The notes under the pieces: generated by a model
The model's input: only the letters and a program-made list of their open reading frames with translations
Told to the model about the DNA's origin: nothing
Database searches by the model: none
Made by a program: the position numbers and the translations under genes
Assembly (NCBI GenBank): GCA_003611955.1
Contig: RAZE01000001.1
Span: 558,001-622,000 of the forward strand
Length of the DNA: 64,000 nucleotides
Origin: a bacterium 1XD8-76
GTDB taxonomy: Bacteria; Bacillota; Clostridia; Lachnospirales; Lachnospiraceae
Direction of reading: 5' to 3'
Shown: in pieces, positions 15,362 through 23,216 of the stretch
Numbering within the stretch: the first letter of the stretch is position 1
Layout: every line of letters begins with the position of its first letter

Positions 15362-16459
15362 GTGGAGGGAAAAGTAGAAAGAACAGATGGACGCGGGATT
15401 TTGGCGGGGGACTATCTGAATCAGAACAGAACTCTTACGAGGCAGGACTGGCTGGAGGACTGCTTTCCGGAGTGGGGGACATTGCTCAATCAGGAGATTG
15501 AAAATCTGGAAGTGAAAAAGGGAACAGTGGCGCTCTGGTGGCTGGGGGGACCCTCGTGGATGCTCAAGACGGATGAGGGAGCGATCTTCTTTATCGATGT
15601 GTATTCGGGACCGTCCCACTACACGCAGTATTATTACTGCGGGGTGTGTAAGCAGGCCGGAGCGGACACGATCAACTGGATGCGCATGAATCCGCAGTTG
15701 ATCGATCCCTGGAAATTCAAAAGGCTGGATGCCGCGTTCAGCACACATCACCACCAGGATCACTGCGATCTCTATACGGTGAAGGCGGCGCTTCAGACGA
15801 CGGACTGTACCTTTGTGGGGCCGGCGAAGACAGTGGAGAAGCTGAAAGGATTTGAAGTGCCTGACGGGCGCATCAAGACGGCGGTTGTGGGGGAGAGCGT
15901 TCGGTTTCCGGGGGCGGAAGTGGAATTTTTGATGAACTATGACGACACGGTGATTCGAACCGGAGACGGAACTTCCCGCGACAGATACGAGAATTGCTGC
16001 GTGAGCTTTCTGTTTAAGACGTCCGCCGGAAATATCATGTTCCTGGGCGATACCTGGTATAACGACGCCTATAAAGCGATAGGGGAGAATTATCAGATCG
16101 ATGTGGCGATCTTCGATATGGGAATGAACGCGCCGGGAGCGACGGACAAGATGACGCCCTACGACTGCGCGAGGCTGGGGGAGACGCTGAGAGCGAAGGT
16201 GCTGATCCCGGATCACTATGACAACTGGGCAAATACCTGCAGTGATCCGGAGATGCTCTGCAATCAGTTTGAGAGGATCGTGAGTGAGAACACACCGCAG
16301 ATTAAGACGGTGATTCTGCGTCCGGGTGCGAGGTTTATCTATCCGAACGATCAGGATATCAAAAGATACCGTTATCCGAATCAGAGTGAGGGTTACAACC
16401 CTGTGAGATCCGTCTCCTACGGGGAATACGCGAGAAAATATGGAAAAAAGAATTCATAA
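15362..16459 (+). CDS. UlaG-like metallo-beta-lactamase-fold hydrolase (L-ascorbate-6-phosphate lactonase family)
   Basis: 365 residues. Metal motif STHHHQDHCD (HxHxDH type, about 127-136), a later FLGDTWYND with the bridging Asp, and IPDHYDNWANTC near the C-terminus are UlaG hallmarks. UlaG opens the lactone ring of L-ascorbate 6-phosphate in anaerobic ascorbate use; this enzyme may act on another sugar lactone. The start is GTG 15362 after GGAGGG: ATG at 15360 is in another frame and stops after five codons. An operon with the binding protein 27 bases downstream is likely. Confidence 0.88.
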   Translation: MEGKVERTDGRGILAGDYLNQNRTLTRQDWLEDCFPEWGTLLNQEIENLEVKKGTVALWWLGGPSWMLKTDEGAIFFIDVYSGPSHYTQYYYCGVCKQAGADTINWMRMNPQLIDPWKFKRLDAAFSTHHHQDHCDLYTVKAALQTTDCTFVGPAKTVEKLKGFEVPDGRIKTAVVGESVRFPGAEVEFLMNYDDTVIRTGDGTSRDRYENCCVSFLFKTSAGNIMFLGDTWYNDAYKAIGENYQIDVAIFDMGMNAPGATDKMTPYDCARLGETLRAKVLIPDHYDNWANTCSDPEMLCNQFERIVSENTPQIKTVILRPGARFIYPNDQDIKRYRYPNQSEGYNPVRSVSYGEYARKYGKKNS

Positions 16460-16486
16460 TTATCAAAGAAGGAGGATTTCAGACTT

Positions 16487-17713
16487 ATGAAGAGAAAAAT
16501 GTTGGCAATGTTATTGACGGGGATGATGGCGGTTTCTCTGTTGGCAGGCTGTGGCAGTACGGCGCAGGAGACGGCTTCGGAGACGGCGCCGGAAGAGGCA
16601 TCGGAAGAGGAGGCCGCGGCGGAGGAGACGGAGACGCAGGAAGAGCCGGCCGGGGAGGCGGAGGAAGCAGCGGCGGAGGGAGCCGGGAAATCCGCCTACG
16701 GCGATGTGACGGCAAAAGAAAATTATAATCTGTATGTTATTGTGAAGAGTATGAGTTCGGATTTCTGGCGCGCGGCTGCGGACGGTGCGGAGGATGAGGC
16801 GCAGGCGCTGGGTGTGACCGTGACTGTGATCGGGCCGAGTTCCAACACGGATATAGCGGACCAGGTACAGATGCTGAATAATGCGGTCAACAGCAAGCCG
16901 GACGGCATTGGGATCGCGGCGAGTGACAAGGAGGCGGTGATGGATTCCCTGCAGGCGGCCAAAGACATGGGCATTCCGGTCATATGCTTCAACTCGGGGG
17001 TTCCCAACGCGCCTGAGGGAAGCGTGTATGCGACGGCTTCCACAAACAACTATAACGCCGGCGGCATTGCGGCCGAAAACATGTATGCGGCGCTGAAAGA
17101 TACCATTGCGTCGGCGGATGCACCGGTCAGGATCGGCGTGGTAAACCAGGATGTCACCAGCGAGTCCGTTATCGACAGAGGGCTGGGATTCATCGATAAA
17201 ATGATGGAACTGGTGAAGGCGGACGGAAAGAGTGCGGCGGTGACCGGAAGCGACAAGTATGTGACGGATGCGGCGGAATCGGGTGACGAAAGTACGGCGG
17301 ATGTGATCATCGAGGTGAAGGTTCCGGCACAGGCCACCAGCGAACTGTGCGCTATTGAGGCGGGTGTGCTGCTGAATGAACAGGATCTGATCGGGATCAT
17401 GGGAACAAACCAGGAGACGGCTGAGGGGATCATTACCGCGGACGATCTTCTCGGGAAGATCGGAACGGATCCGGCAGCCGGCGAGATCATTGCCTGCGGT
17501 TTCGACTCCGGCGCAACCATCATCGGAGCGATCGAGGGAGGAAGGATGTACGGCGCAGTGACGCAGTCTCCGAGATATCAGGGGCAGATCACCGTGGATC
17601 TGCTGACGATGATCGCAAACGGGGAGGAAGTGCAGGACGAAGAGACACCGGCATTCTGGTACAACAAAGAGAACATGAATGATCCGGAGATTGCGCCGAA
17701 CCTTATCAAATAA
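16487..17713 (+). CDS. Sugar-type ABC transporter substrate-binding lipoprotein
   Basis: 408 residues. Signal peptide with lipobox SLLAGC (acylated C22), a 40-residue Glu/Ala linker, then a type I periplasmic-binding fold (ribose/galactofuranose group): YNLYVIVKSMSSDFWRAAADG, PDGIGIAASDKEAVMDSL, IPVICFNSGVP and GTNQETAEGI. It should bind a sugar or cyclic ligand outside the cell and pass it to an ABC transporter. No permease or ATPase genes adjoin, so it works with a transporter encoded elsewhere. The upstream lactonase and GntR gene suggest a sugar-acid ligand. Confidence 0.9.
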   Translation: MKRKMLAMLLTGMMAVSLLAGCGSTAQETASETAPEEASEEEAAAEETETQEEPAGEAEEAAAEGAGKSAYGDVTAKENYNLYVIVKSMSSDFWRAAADGAEDEAQALGVTVTVIGPSSNTDIADQVQMLNNAVNSKPDGIGIAASDKEAVMDSLQAAKDMGIPVICFNSGVPNAPEGSVYATASTNNYNAGGIAAENMYAALKDTIASADAPVRIGVVNQDVTSESVIDRGLGFIDKMMELVKADGKSAAVTGSDKYVTDAAESGDESTADVIIEVKVPAQATSELCAIEAGVLLNEQDLIGIMGTNQETAEGIITADDLLGKIGTDPAAGEIIACGFDSGATIIGAIEGGRMYGAVTQSPRYQGQITVDLLTMIANGEEVQDEETPAFWYNKENMNDPEIAPNLIK

Positions 17714-17729
17714 ATTTACCGGAAATGCT

Positions 17730-17758
17730 TTGTCAAAGCACTCAAAATGTATTATACT
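17730..17758 (+). promoter_or_regulatory. Sigma-A type promoter
   Basis: TTGTCA (17730-17735), 17-base spacer, TATACT (17753-17758). The -35 sits in a GCTTTGTCAAAGC palindrome that may double as the end of the upstream transcript. It serves the small gene at 17816 and probably the LysR gene. Confidence 0.65.
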
Positions 17759-17815
17759 GAAATCAGACAGTATGGTAAAGCAACATGCAGTGTAATGCAG
17801 GAAAGGAGTGCCGTT

Positions 17816-18121
17816 ATGAAATGCAGAAGAACACCGATGGAAGCGGAAGTGGTGAAATATGAGCAGGGGCTCGGGCTGGAAGACGGGTATGAGCTCTGGT
17901 CGGACATTGTGACGAAAGTCTGGATCGTCACGGATTCCCTGATCAAGGTGACCAGGGCGGATGGCTCGATCGTATGCCCATATATTTTCCACCGCAGAGG
18001 ACGCACTTTTATCAATGAGAATGATTATATTATCATTGACGGAGACGGAACGAAACATGTCTGCGGGGAGGATAAGATATTCAGCCGTTATGAACCGATA
18101 GAGATCGATAAGATTTTATAA
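17816..18121 (+). CDS. Small phage-type protein of unknown function
   Basis: 101 residues. The C-terminal layout, FINENDYIIIDGDGTKHVC followed by DKIFSRYEPIE, and the N-terminal KCRRTPMEAEVVKYE resemble the small proteins common in Firmicutes prophages with a YRKKPVxVEA start and a GDYIIKG...F...Y end. No other phage genes are near, so it is a solitary relic or domesticated gene. ATG 17816 follows GAAAGGAG; the frame extends upstream but lacks a better start. The LysR gene follows 17 bases later. Confidence 0.6.
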   Translation: MKCRRTPMEAEVVKYEQGLGLEDGYELWSDIVTKVWIVTDSLIKVTRADGSIVCPYIFHRRGRTFINENDYIIIDGDGTKHVCGEDKIFSRYEPIEIDKIL

Positions 18122-18138
18122 AAGAGGGGAAATAACCA

Positions 18139-19044
18139 TTGACTCTGCAGCAACTAAAATATGCATTGGCGATCGCGGACTGTGGTTCCATGAATGAGGC
18201 GGCGAAGCAGCTTTTTATCTCCCAGCCCAGTCTGTCGGAAACGATGAAGGAATTGGAGGCGGAGATCGGGATTGAAATTTTCCTGCGCTCCAACAGAGGC
18301 ATCAGCCTTACGCCGGAGGGGGAAGAGTTTCTTGGCTATGCGAGGCAAGTGACAGAACAGTTCGGACTTTTACAGAGCAGATATATTGAAAAAAAGAAAA
18401 AAGAGAAATTCAGCGTGTCCACCCAGCATTACACTTTTGCCGTCAAAGCTTTTGTGGAGACGGTAAAAAAGCTGGGGATGGAGCGCTATGAGTACGCGGT
18501 GCATGAGACCACGACCTACGATGTGATTGCCAATGTCCGATCTTTCAAGAGTGAGATCGGCGTACTCTATCTGAATGATTTTAATGAAAAAGTTATGATG
18601 AAGACGATACAGGAAAACGGACTGGAATTTAAGGAACTGTTTTCCTGTAATACTTTTGTGTACCTCTGGTCCGGCCATCCTCTGGCGGGAAAAGAGGTCA
18701 TCGCCATGGAAGAGCTGGATGACTATCCCTGCCTTTCCTTCGACCAGGGGAAGCACCATTCTCTGTTTCTGGCTGAGGAGATGAAGAGCGATTATGAGTA
18801 TAAGAGGCTGATCAAGGCCAATGATCGGGCGACTCTATTGAATTTGATGGTGGGACTCAATGCCTATACGCTCTGTTCGGGCATTATCTGTGAAGAGCTG
18901 AACGGCAGCGATTATATGGCGATACCGCTTCGGGAGACGGAGCGGATGCGGATCGGTTATATTGTGCGGAAGGGGCAGAAGATAAGCAAGAGTGGAAGAC
19001 TGTATATCGAGGAACTGAAAAAATATCAGGAGATGGCGATGTGA
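18139..19044 (+). CDS. LysR family transcriptional regulator
   Basis: 301 residues. N-terminal winged helix LQQLKYALAIADCGSMNEAA and LFISQPSLSETMKELE (1-60); C-terminal type-2 periplasmic-binding effector domain (about 90-300). The start is TTG 18139 after GAGGGG; no ATG gives a full HTH. In Firmicutes, LysR proteins of this type control methionine and cysteine uptake, and a MetQ-like gene follows after a palindromic site, which makes that target likely. Confidence 0.9.
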   Translation: MTLQQLKYALAIADCGSMNEAAKQLFISQPSLSETMKELEAEIGIEIFLRSNRGISLTPEGEEFLGYARQVTEQFGLLQSRYIEKKKKEKFSVSTQHYTFAVKAFVETVKKLGMERYEYAVHETTTYDVIANVRSFKSEIGVLYLNDFNEKVMMKTIQENGLEFKELFSCNTFVYLWSGHPLAGKEVIAMEELDDYPCLSFDQGKHHSLFLAEEMKSDYEYKRLIKANDRATLLNLMVGLNAYTLCSGIICEELNGSDYMAIPLRETERMRIGYIVRKGQKISKSGRLYIEELKKYQEMAM

Positions 19045-19056
19045 GGAAAAAATTTG

Positions 19057-19077
19057 GTTATAGGATCAACCTATAAC
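19057..19077 (+). promoter_or_regulatory. Perfect palindrome, candidate LysR operator
   Basis: GTTATAGG-ATCAA-CCTATAAC lies 13 bases after the LysR stop and 86 bases before metQ. It has the interrupted dyad form of LysR boxes and resembles the ATAG...CTAT methionine boxes reported for streptococci. With no T run after it, it is not a good terminator. The ligand and binding are inference. Confidence 0.5.
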
Positions 19078-19162
19078 TGAGTAAAGGTTTCGCGTATTAG
19101 CGCTTTTTACAAAATAGAGGTATACTCTTTCTTGTCAGAAAACAGAAAGAGGAGGAAACATT

Positions 19163-20092
19163 ATGAAGAAAAGAGCATTGGCAGTTCTCCTGACAGGAGT
19201 GCTGGCAGCAGGTATTTTAACCGGATGCGGCAGTGCTGCCGAGGAGGCAGAGACGGAAACTGCCGCGGCACAAGAGGAGCAGGAAGAGGCAGCTCCGGCG
19301 GAGAGTGAGGACACCGGTGAAGAGAGTGGGGACGCCGAAGAAGAAAGTCCGGTGGAAGAAAAAGGGACTATCACAGTGGCTGCATCCCCCACGCCCCATG
19401 CGGAGATCCTGGAGGTGGCAAAACCGATCCTGGCTGAACAGGGCTGGAATCTGGAGATTACTCAGTTTGATGATTATATTCTGCCCAACCAGGTGGTGGA
19501 CAGCGGGGAGATGGATGCGAACTATTTCCAGCACATCCCTTATCTCGATGAGTTCAATGCGGAGAGAGGAACCCGGCTGGTGAATGCGGGCGGCATCCAC
19601 TATGAGCCTTTCGGCATTTATCCCGGCACAAAGAAGAGCCTTGATGAGATTGCGGACGGCGATGTGATTGCGGTACCCAACGATACGACGAACGAGGCCA
19701 GAGCGCTTCTGCTTCTGCAGGACAACGGCCTGATCACTTTGGAGGAGGGCGCAGGCCTGACGGCGACGGTGCAGGACATCGTGGAGAATCCTCACAATCT
19801 TGAGATCAAGGAGCTGGAAGCGGCCCAGGTGCCCAGGGTGGTGGAAGAGGTTGCCTTTGTGGTTCTGAACGGCAACTATGCACTGCAGGCAAACTTCAGC
19901 GTGGCAAAAGATTCCATCGCTTATGAGAGCGCAGATTCCGAGGCGGCTAAGACCTATGTGAATGTGATCGCCGTAAAGGAAGGCAGCGAGAACAGTGAAG
20001 GCATCAAAGCGCTGGTGGACGTGCTGAAATCCGATGAGATCAAACAGTATATCAATGAGCATTATGACGGAGCGGTGATTCCGTTTAACTGA
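19163..20092 (+). CDS. metQ: MetQ/NlpA family substrate-binding lipoprotein
   Basis: 309 residues. Signal peptide with lipobox GILTGC (C22), an acidic Glu-rich linker (25-70), then a MetQ/NlpA fold: TITVAASPTPHAEILEV, ITQFDDYILPNQVV, GEMDANYFQHIPYLDEF, YEPFGIYP, VPNDTTNEARALLLLQ and NGNYALQANF. Family members bind methionine (or its sulfoxide or D-form) and deliver it to MetNI. No metN or metI gene is adjacent. GAGGAGGAA precedes ATG 19163. Regulation by the LysR protein upstream is likely. Confidence 0.9.
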   Translation: MKKRALAVLLTGVLAAGILTGCGSAAEEAETETAAAQEEQEEAAPAESEDTGEESGDAEEESPVEEKGTITVAASPTPHAEILEVAKPILAEQGWNLEITQFDDYILPNQVVDSGEMDANYFQHIPYLDEFNAERGTRLVNAGGIHYEPFGIYPGTKKSLDEIADGDVIAVPNDTTNEARALLLLQDNGLITLEEGAGLTATVQDIVENPHNLEIKELEAAQVPRVVEEVAFVVLNGNYALQANFSVAKDSIAYESADSEAAKTYVNVIAVKEGSENSEGIKALVDVLKSDEIKQYINEHYDGAVIPFN

Positions 20093-20172
20093 TAAGGATT
20101 AAAGCATTTAAGTATCGTGCGGCTATGGGGAAACCTGTAGCTGCATTTTTATGCTCTGGAATTCTTTTCCTC

Positions 20173-20201
20173 TTTACAGCAGAACGTATGTTTGCTATAG
20201 T
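20173..20201 (+). promoter_or_regulatory. LexA-controlled promoter of the Y-family polymerase
   Basis: TTTACA (20173-20178), 17-base spacer, TATAGT (20196-20201). Inside the spacer lies AGAACGTATGTTTG (20181-20194), matching the Gram-positive LexA/DinR box (CGAAC-N4-GTTCG) in its GAAC-N4-GTT core. LexA bound here would block RNA polymerase, so the operon should be SOS-induced. Confidence 0.85.
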
Positions 20202-20244
20202 ATAAAACGGATATACACATTTCTGAGGGACCGCAGTGAGGACC

Positions 20245-21801
20245 ATGGAAAAGAGGGAGGAGAGGGAGACCTTGGCAGAAGAGCACACTTACATTGCAAT
20301 AGACCTGAAATCTTTTTATGCTTCCGTGGAGTGCGTGGAGCGCAGTCTCAATCCGCTCACCACAAACCTTGTGGTGGCGGATGTATCGAGGACGGAGAAG
20401 ACGATCTGTCTTGCGGTCTCCCCATCCCTCAAAGCTTACGGTATACCGGGCAGGGCAAGGCTCTTTGAAGTGGTGCAGAAAGTCAGGGAAGTGAACGCCA
20501 TGAGGCGGAGCCGGGCGCCCGGGGGAAAGCTTGCGGGGGAATCCTGTTTTGCGGACGAACTGCAGAGGCGCCCGGAGCTTGCGGTGTCCTACATCGCGGC
20601 TGTGCCCCGCATGGCTCACTATATGGAATACAGTGCAAAAATCTACCGAATCTACCTGAAATATATTGCGCCGGAGGACATCCATGTCTATTCCATCGAT
20701 GAAATTTTCGCGGATGTTTCCTCTTATCTGAAAGGATATGCCATGACGGCAAGGGAGCTGGCGGGGACGATCATCCAGGATATCCTTACACAGACCGGCA
20801 TCACGGCCACGGCGGGCATCGGATCAAATCTGTATCTGTGCAAAGTGGCACTGGATATCGTGGCGAAACAGGTAAAACCGGATGAAAACGGAGTGCGCAT
20901 TGCCGAGCTGAACGAAAGGAAATACCGGGAACTGTTGTGGGGACACAGACCCCTCACGGATTTCTGGAGGGTAGGAAAAGGCTATGCCAAAAAGCTGGAG
21001 GAGAGCGGCCTGTTTACTATGGGGGATATTGCGCGCTGCTCCTTGGGGAAAGACAACGAGTTCCACAATGAGGAACTGCTCTACAGATTGTTTGGCGTCA
21101 ATGCGGAGTTATTGATCGACCATGCCTGGGGGTGGGAGCCGACGACGATCGCGCTGGTGAAGCAGTATAAGCCGGGGACGAGCTGTATCAGCTCCGGGCA
21201 GGTGCTGCAGTGTCCGTATGATTTTGAGAGAGGGAAACTTGTCATAAAAGAGATGGCTGACTTTCTTGCGCTCGATCTGGTGGAGAAGAGGCTTGTGACG
21301 GACCAGATCGTGCTGACCGTGGGCTATGATATGGAAAATCTGGCGGATGCGGGGAGGCACAGGGCATACAAGGGAGAAGTGACGGTTGACCGCTACGGCA
21401 GAAGGATTCCGAAACATGCCCACGGTACGGCGAACCTGAGAGCGCAGACATCTTCGACAGAGGAGATCATGAGGGCTGCCCTGAAACTGTATGAAAATAT
21501 TGTGAATCCGAATCTTTTGATCCGGCGAGTGAACATAACCGCGAACAACCTGATGGAGGAGGACAGAGCACAGGAGAAAGAAGAGAAGTTTGTCCAGATG
21601 GATCTGTTTACGGATTACAGGGCGATGGAACAACAGAAAAAGGAGGAGACACAGCGCAGAAAGAAAGAGAGGGCGCTGCAGGAAGCGGTATTGTCCGTGA
21701 AACATAAGTATGGAAAAAACGCCATGCTGAAGGGGATGAATCTGGAGGAGGGCAGCACGGGCAGGCTGAGGAACAGTCAGATCGGAGGGCACAGAGCATA
21801 A
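20245..21801 (+). CDS. Y-family translesion DNA polymerase (UmuC/UvrX type)
   Basis: 518 residues from ATG 20245 (GTG 20236 is an in-frame alternative). Palm motifs AIDLKSFYASVE with the first catalytic Asp and VYSIDEIFADVS with the Asp-Glu pair; TAGIGSNLYLCKVALDIVAK is the family helix. The finger insert is long, as in UvrX/YqjW relatives. Near the C-terminus QMDLF (about 450) is a sliding-clamp binding motif. It copies damaged templates with low fidelity. The preceding LexA box and the YolD-like partner, whose start overlaps this stop, fit an SOS mutagenesis operon. Confidence 0.92.
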   Translation: MEKREERETLAEEHTYIAIDLKSFYASVECVERSLNPLTTNLVVADVSRTEKTICLAVSPSLKAYGIPGRARLFEVVQKVREVNAMRRSRAPGGKLAGESCFADELQRRPELAVSYIAAVPRMAHYMEYSAKIYRIYLKYIAPEDIHVYSIDEIFADVSSYLKGYAMTARELAGTIIQDILTQTGITATAGIGSNLYLCKVALDIVAKQVKPDENGVRIAELNERKYRELLWGHRPLTDFWRVGKGYAKKLEESGLFTMGDIARCSLGKDNEFHNEELLYRLFGVNAELLIDHAWGWEPTTIALVKQYKPGTSCISSGQVLQCPYDFERGKLVIKEMADFLALDLVEKRLVTDQIVLTVGYDMENLADAGRHRAYKGEVTVDRYGRRIPKHAHGTANLRAQTSSTEEIMRAALKLYENIVNPNLLIRRVNITANNLMEEDRAQEKEEKFVQMDLFTDYRAMEQQKKEETQRRKKERALQEAVLSVKHKYGKNAMLKGMNLEEGSTGRLRNSQIGGHRA

Positions 21802-22199
21802 TGGGAAAATATGATGATATCATTGATCTGCCCCACCATGTGTCGGAGAGACATCCGCAGATGCCGGCGATGGACAGGGCCGCGCAGTTTTCACCGTTTG
21901 CGGCGCTGACGGGACACCGGGATATGATAGCGGAGGCGGAACGCCTGACAGAAAAGAAGATAGAGCTGGAGGAGGGAGAACAGCAGGAGATCATGATTCG
22001 CCTGCAGATTCTTTTGGGGAAGATAAAGGAAAAGCCGGAAGCGGCGGTCACATATTTTGTCCCGGACGAAAAAAAGAGCGGGGGAAGCTATCGGACCGTA
22101 TGCGGTGCGGTAATCAAAGTGGACGGGGACAAAAAACAGGTGGTGATGGAAAACGGGACAGAGATCCCGATGGAAGATATCTGTAAGGTTTTTTTGTGA
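21801..22199 (+). CDS. YolD-like protein, partner of the Y-family polymerase
   Basis: 132 residues. Pattern of the YolD-like family: KYDDIIDLPHHVS, MDRAAQFSPFAALTGH and a C-terminal beta-rich part (YRTVCGAVIKVDGDKKQVVM, then IPMEDICKV). In Firmicutes yolD homologues regularly sit next to uvrX/umuC genes; the role is not well defined and has been likened to UmuD. Start and upstream stop share a base (TAATG), so translation is coupled. Confidence 0.85.
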   Translation: MGKYDDIIDLPHHVSERHPQMPAMDRAAQFSPFAALTGHRDMIAEAERLTEKKIELEEGEQQEIMIRLQILLGKIKEKPEAAVTYFVPDEKKSGGSYRTVCGAVIKVDGDKKQVVMENGTEIPMEDICKVFL

Positions 22200-22234
22200 C
22201 TATTGCGCATAAAGAGAAGATACTATATAATAAA

Positions 22235-22268
22235 ACAGGCAGAAATCTTCAGATTTCCGCCTGTTTTT
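22235..22268. terminator. Bidirectional terminator between yolD-like gene and tRNA-Pro
   Basis: ACAGGC-A-GAAATCT pairs with AGATTTC-C-GCCTGT with one internal mismatch and a TC loop. TTTTT follows on the plus strand and TTTTATTATA on the minus strand, so it can end both converging transcripts. Confidence 0.88.
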
Positions 22269-22273
22269 ATCAC

Positions 22274-22347
22274 TCGGCGCGACAGGATTTGAACCTGCGA
22301 CCTCTGCGTCCCGAACGCAGCGCTCTACCAAGCTGAGCCACGCGCCG
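22274..22347 (-). tRNA. tRNA-Pro (anticodon CGG)
   Basis: The minus strand reads a full cloverleaf of 74 bases: acceptor CGGCGCG/CGCGCCG with discriminator A, D arm TGGCTCAGCTTGGTAGAGC, anticodon stem CTGCG/CGCAG with loop TTCGGGA, T arm with GGTTCAAATCC. CCA is not encoded. It reads proline CCG codons. Confidence 0.96.
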
Positions 22348-22478
22348 ACAATAAGAATCATTTCATTTGCGACAACTATGATAATACCTCATTTTAGGTG
22401 AGATTGTCAAGCCTGAATTAAAAAATGTGTTCAGAAGTGCTTTAGAGACCATAAGAAATATTGTGAGGGAGAATTCAG

Positions 22479-23216
22479 ATGGAATATACAGAGGAGAAAG
22501 TGAGAGAACTTCTCATGGAGATGGCGGAGCCTGACTACGCAAAATTTTCCGGATCTCTGCTCGGGCGTGAAGCGGTGATGTTGGGGGTGCGCCTGCCGAG
22601 GATACGCGAACTGGCAAAGAAAGTCGCGGGGACGGACGGCAGGGAATATCTGGAAAAAACGCTGACCGATACAGACGGGAGAGAAGCGGGAATACAATAC
22701 ATGGAGGAGCTGATGCTGTACGGCATGGTGATCGGCTGCATGAGGGAGAAGTTGGAAATATTGTTCCCCTACATCAGAAGATATGTTGCGCGGATCGACA
22801 ACTGGTCTCTCTGTGACAGCTTCTGCGCCGGGCTGAAGCAGACAAAAAAGGAACCGGAAAAGATGTGGGAATTTTTGCAGTCGTATCTGTGCTCGGACAA
22901 AGAATTCGATCTGCGTTTTGGCGTAGTCATGTTGATGGATTTCTATGTGACGCCGGAGTATATAGACAGACTGTTGGAAATATATGACGGGATTCATCAT
23001 GAGGGCTATTACGTAAAGATGGCTGTGGCCTGGGCGCTGTCGGTTTGTCTTGTGAAACAGTGGGAAAAAAGTTTTGCCTATATGAAATCTCCGGAGAATC
23101 ACCTGGATGAATTTACTTATACAAAAACAGTGCAGAAATGCAGGGAAAGTTTTCGGCTGACAGAGGAACAGAAAGAACTTCTGAGAGAGCTGAAAAATAG
23201 AAGGGAAGCTAAATGA
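22479..23216 (+). CDS. DNA alkylation repair protein (AlkD-like)
   Basis: 245 residues of helical (HEAT-like) repeats. MLGVRLPRIRELAKKV, the IDNWSLCDSFC helix with the Trp-Asp region of the AlkD active site, RFGVVMLMDFYV and VKMAVAWALSVCLV are family marks. AlkD excises N3- and N7-alkylated purines. It sits near the SOS polymerase but has its own start (GAGGGAG, ATG 22479). The methyltransferase start overlaps its stop by four bases. Confidence 0.9.
   Translation: MEYTEEKVRELLMEMAEPDYAKFSGSLLGREAVMLGVRLPRIRELAKKVAGTDGREYLEKTLTDTDGREAGIQYMEELMLYGMVIGCMREKLEILFPYIRRYVARIDNWSLCDSFCAGLKQTKKEPEKMWEFLQSYLCSDKEFDLRFGVVMLMDFYVTPEYIDRLLEIYDGIHHEGYYVKMAVAWALSVCLVKQWEKSFAYMKSPENHLDEFTYTKTVQKCRESFRLTEEQKELLRELKNRREAK

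Noticed and set aside
15360-15377. ATG at 15360 as the start of the UlaG-like gene
   Set aside because: That frame stops after five codons; GTG 15362 opens the full-length protein at normal distance from GGAGGG.
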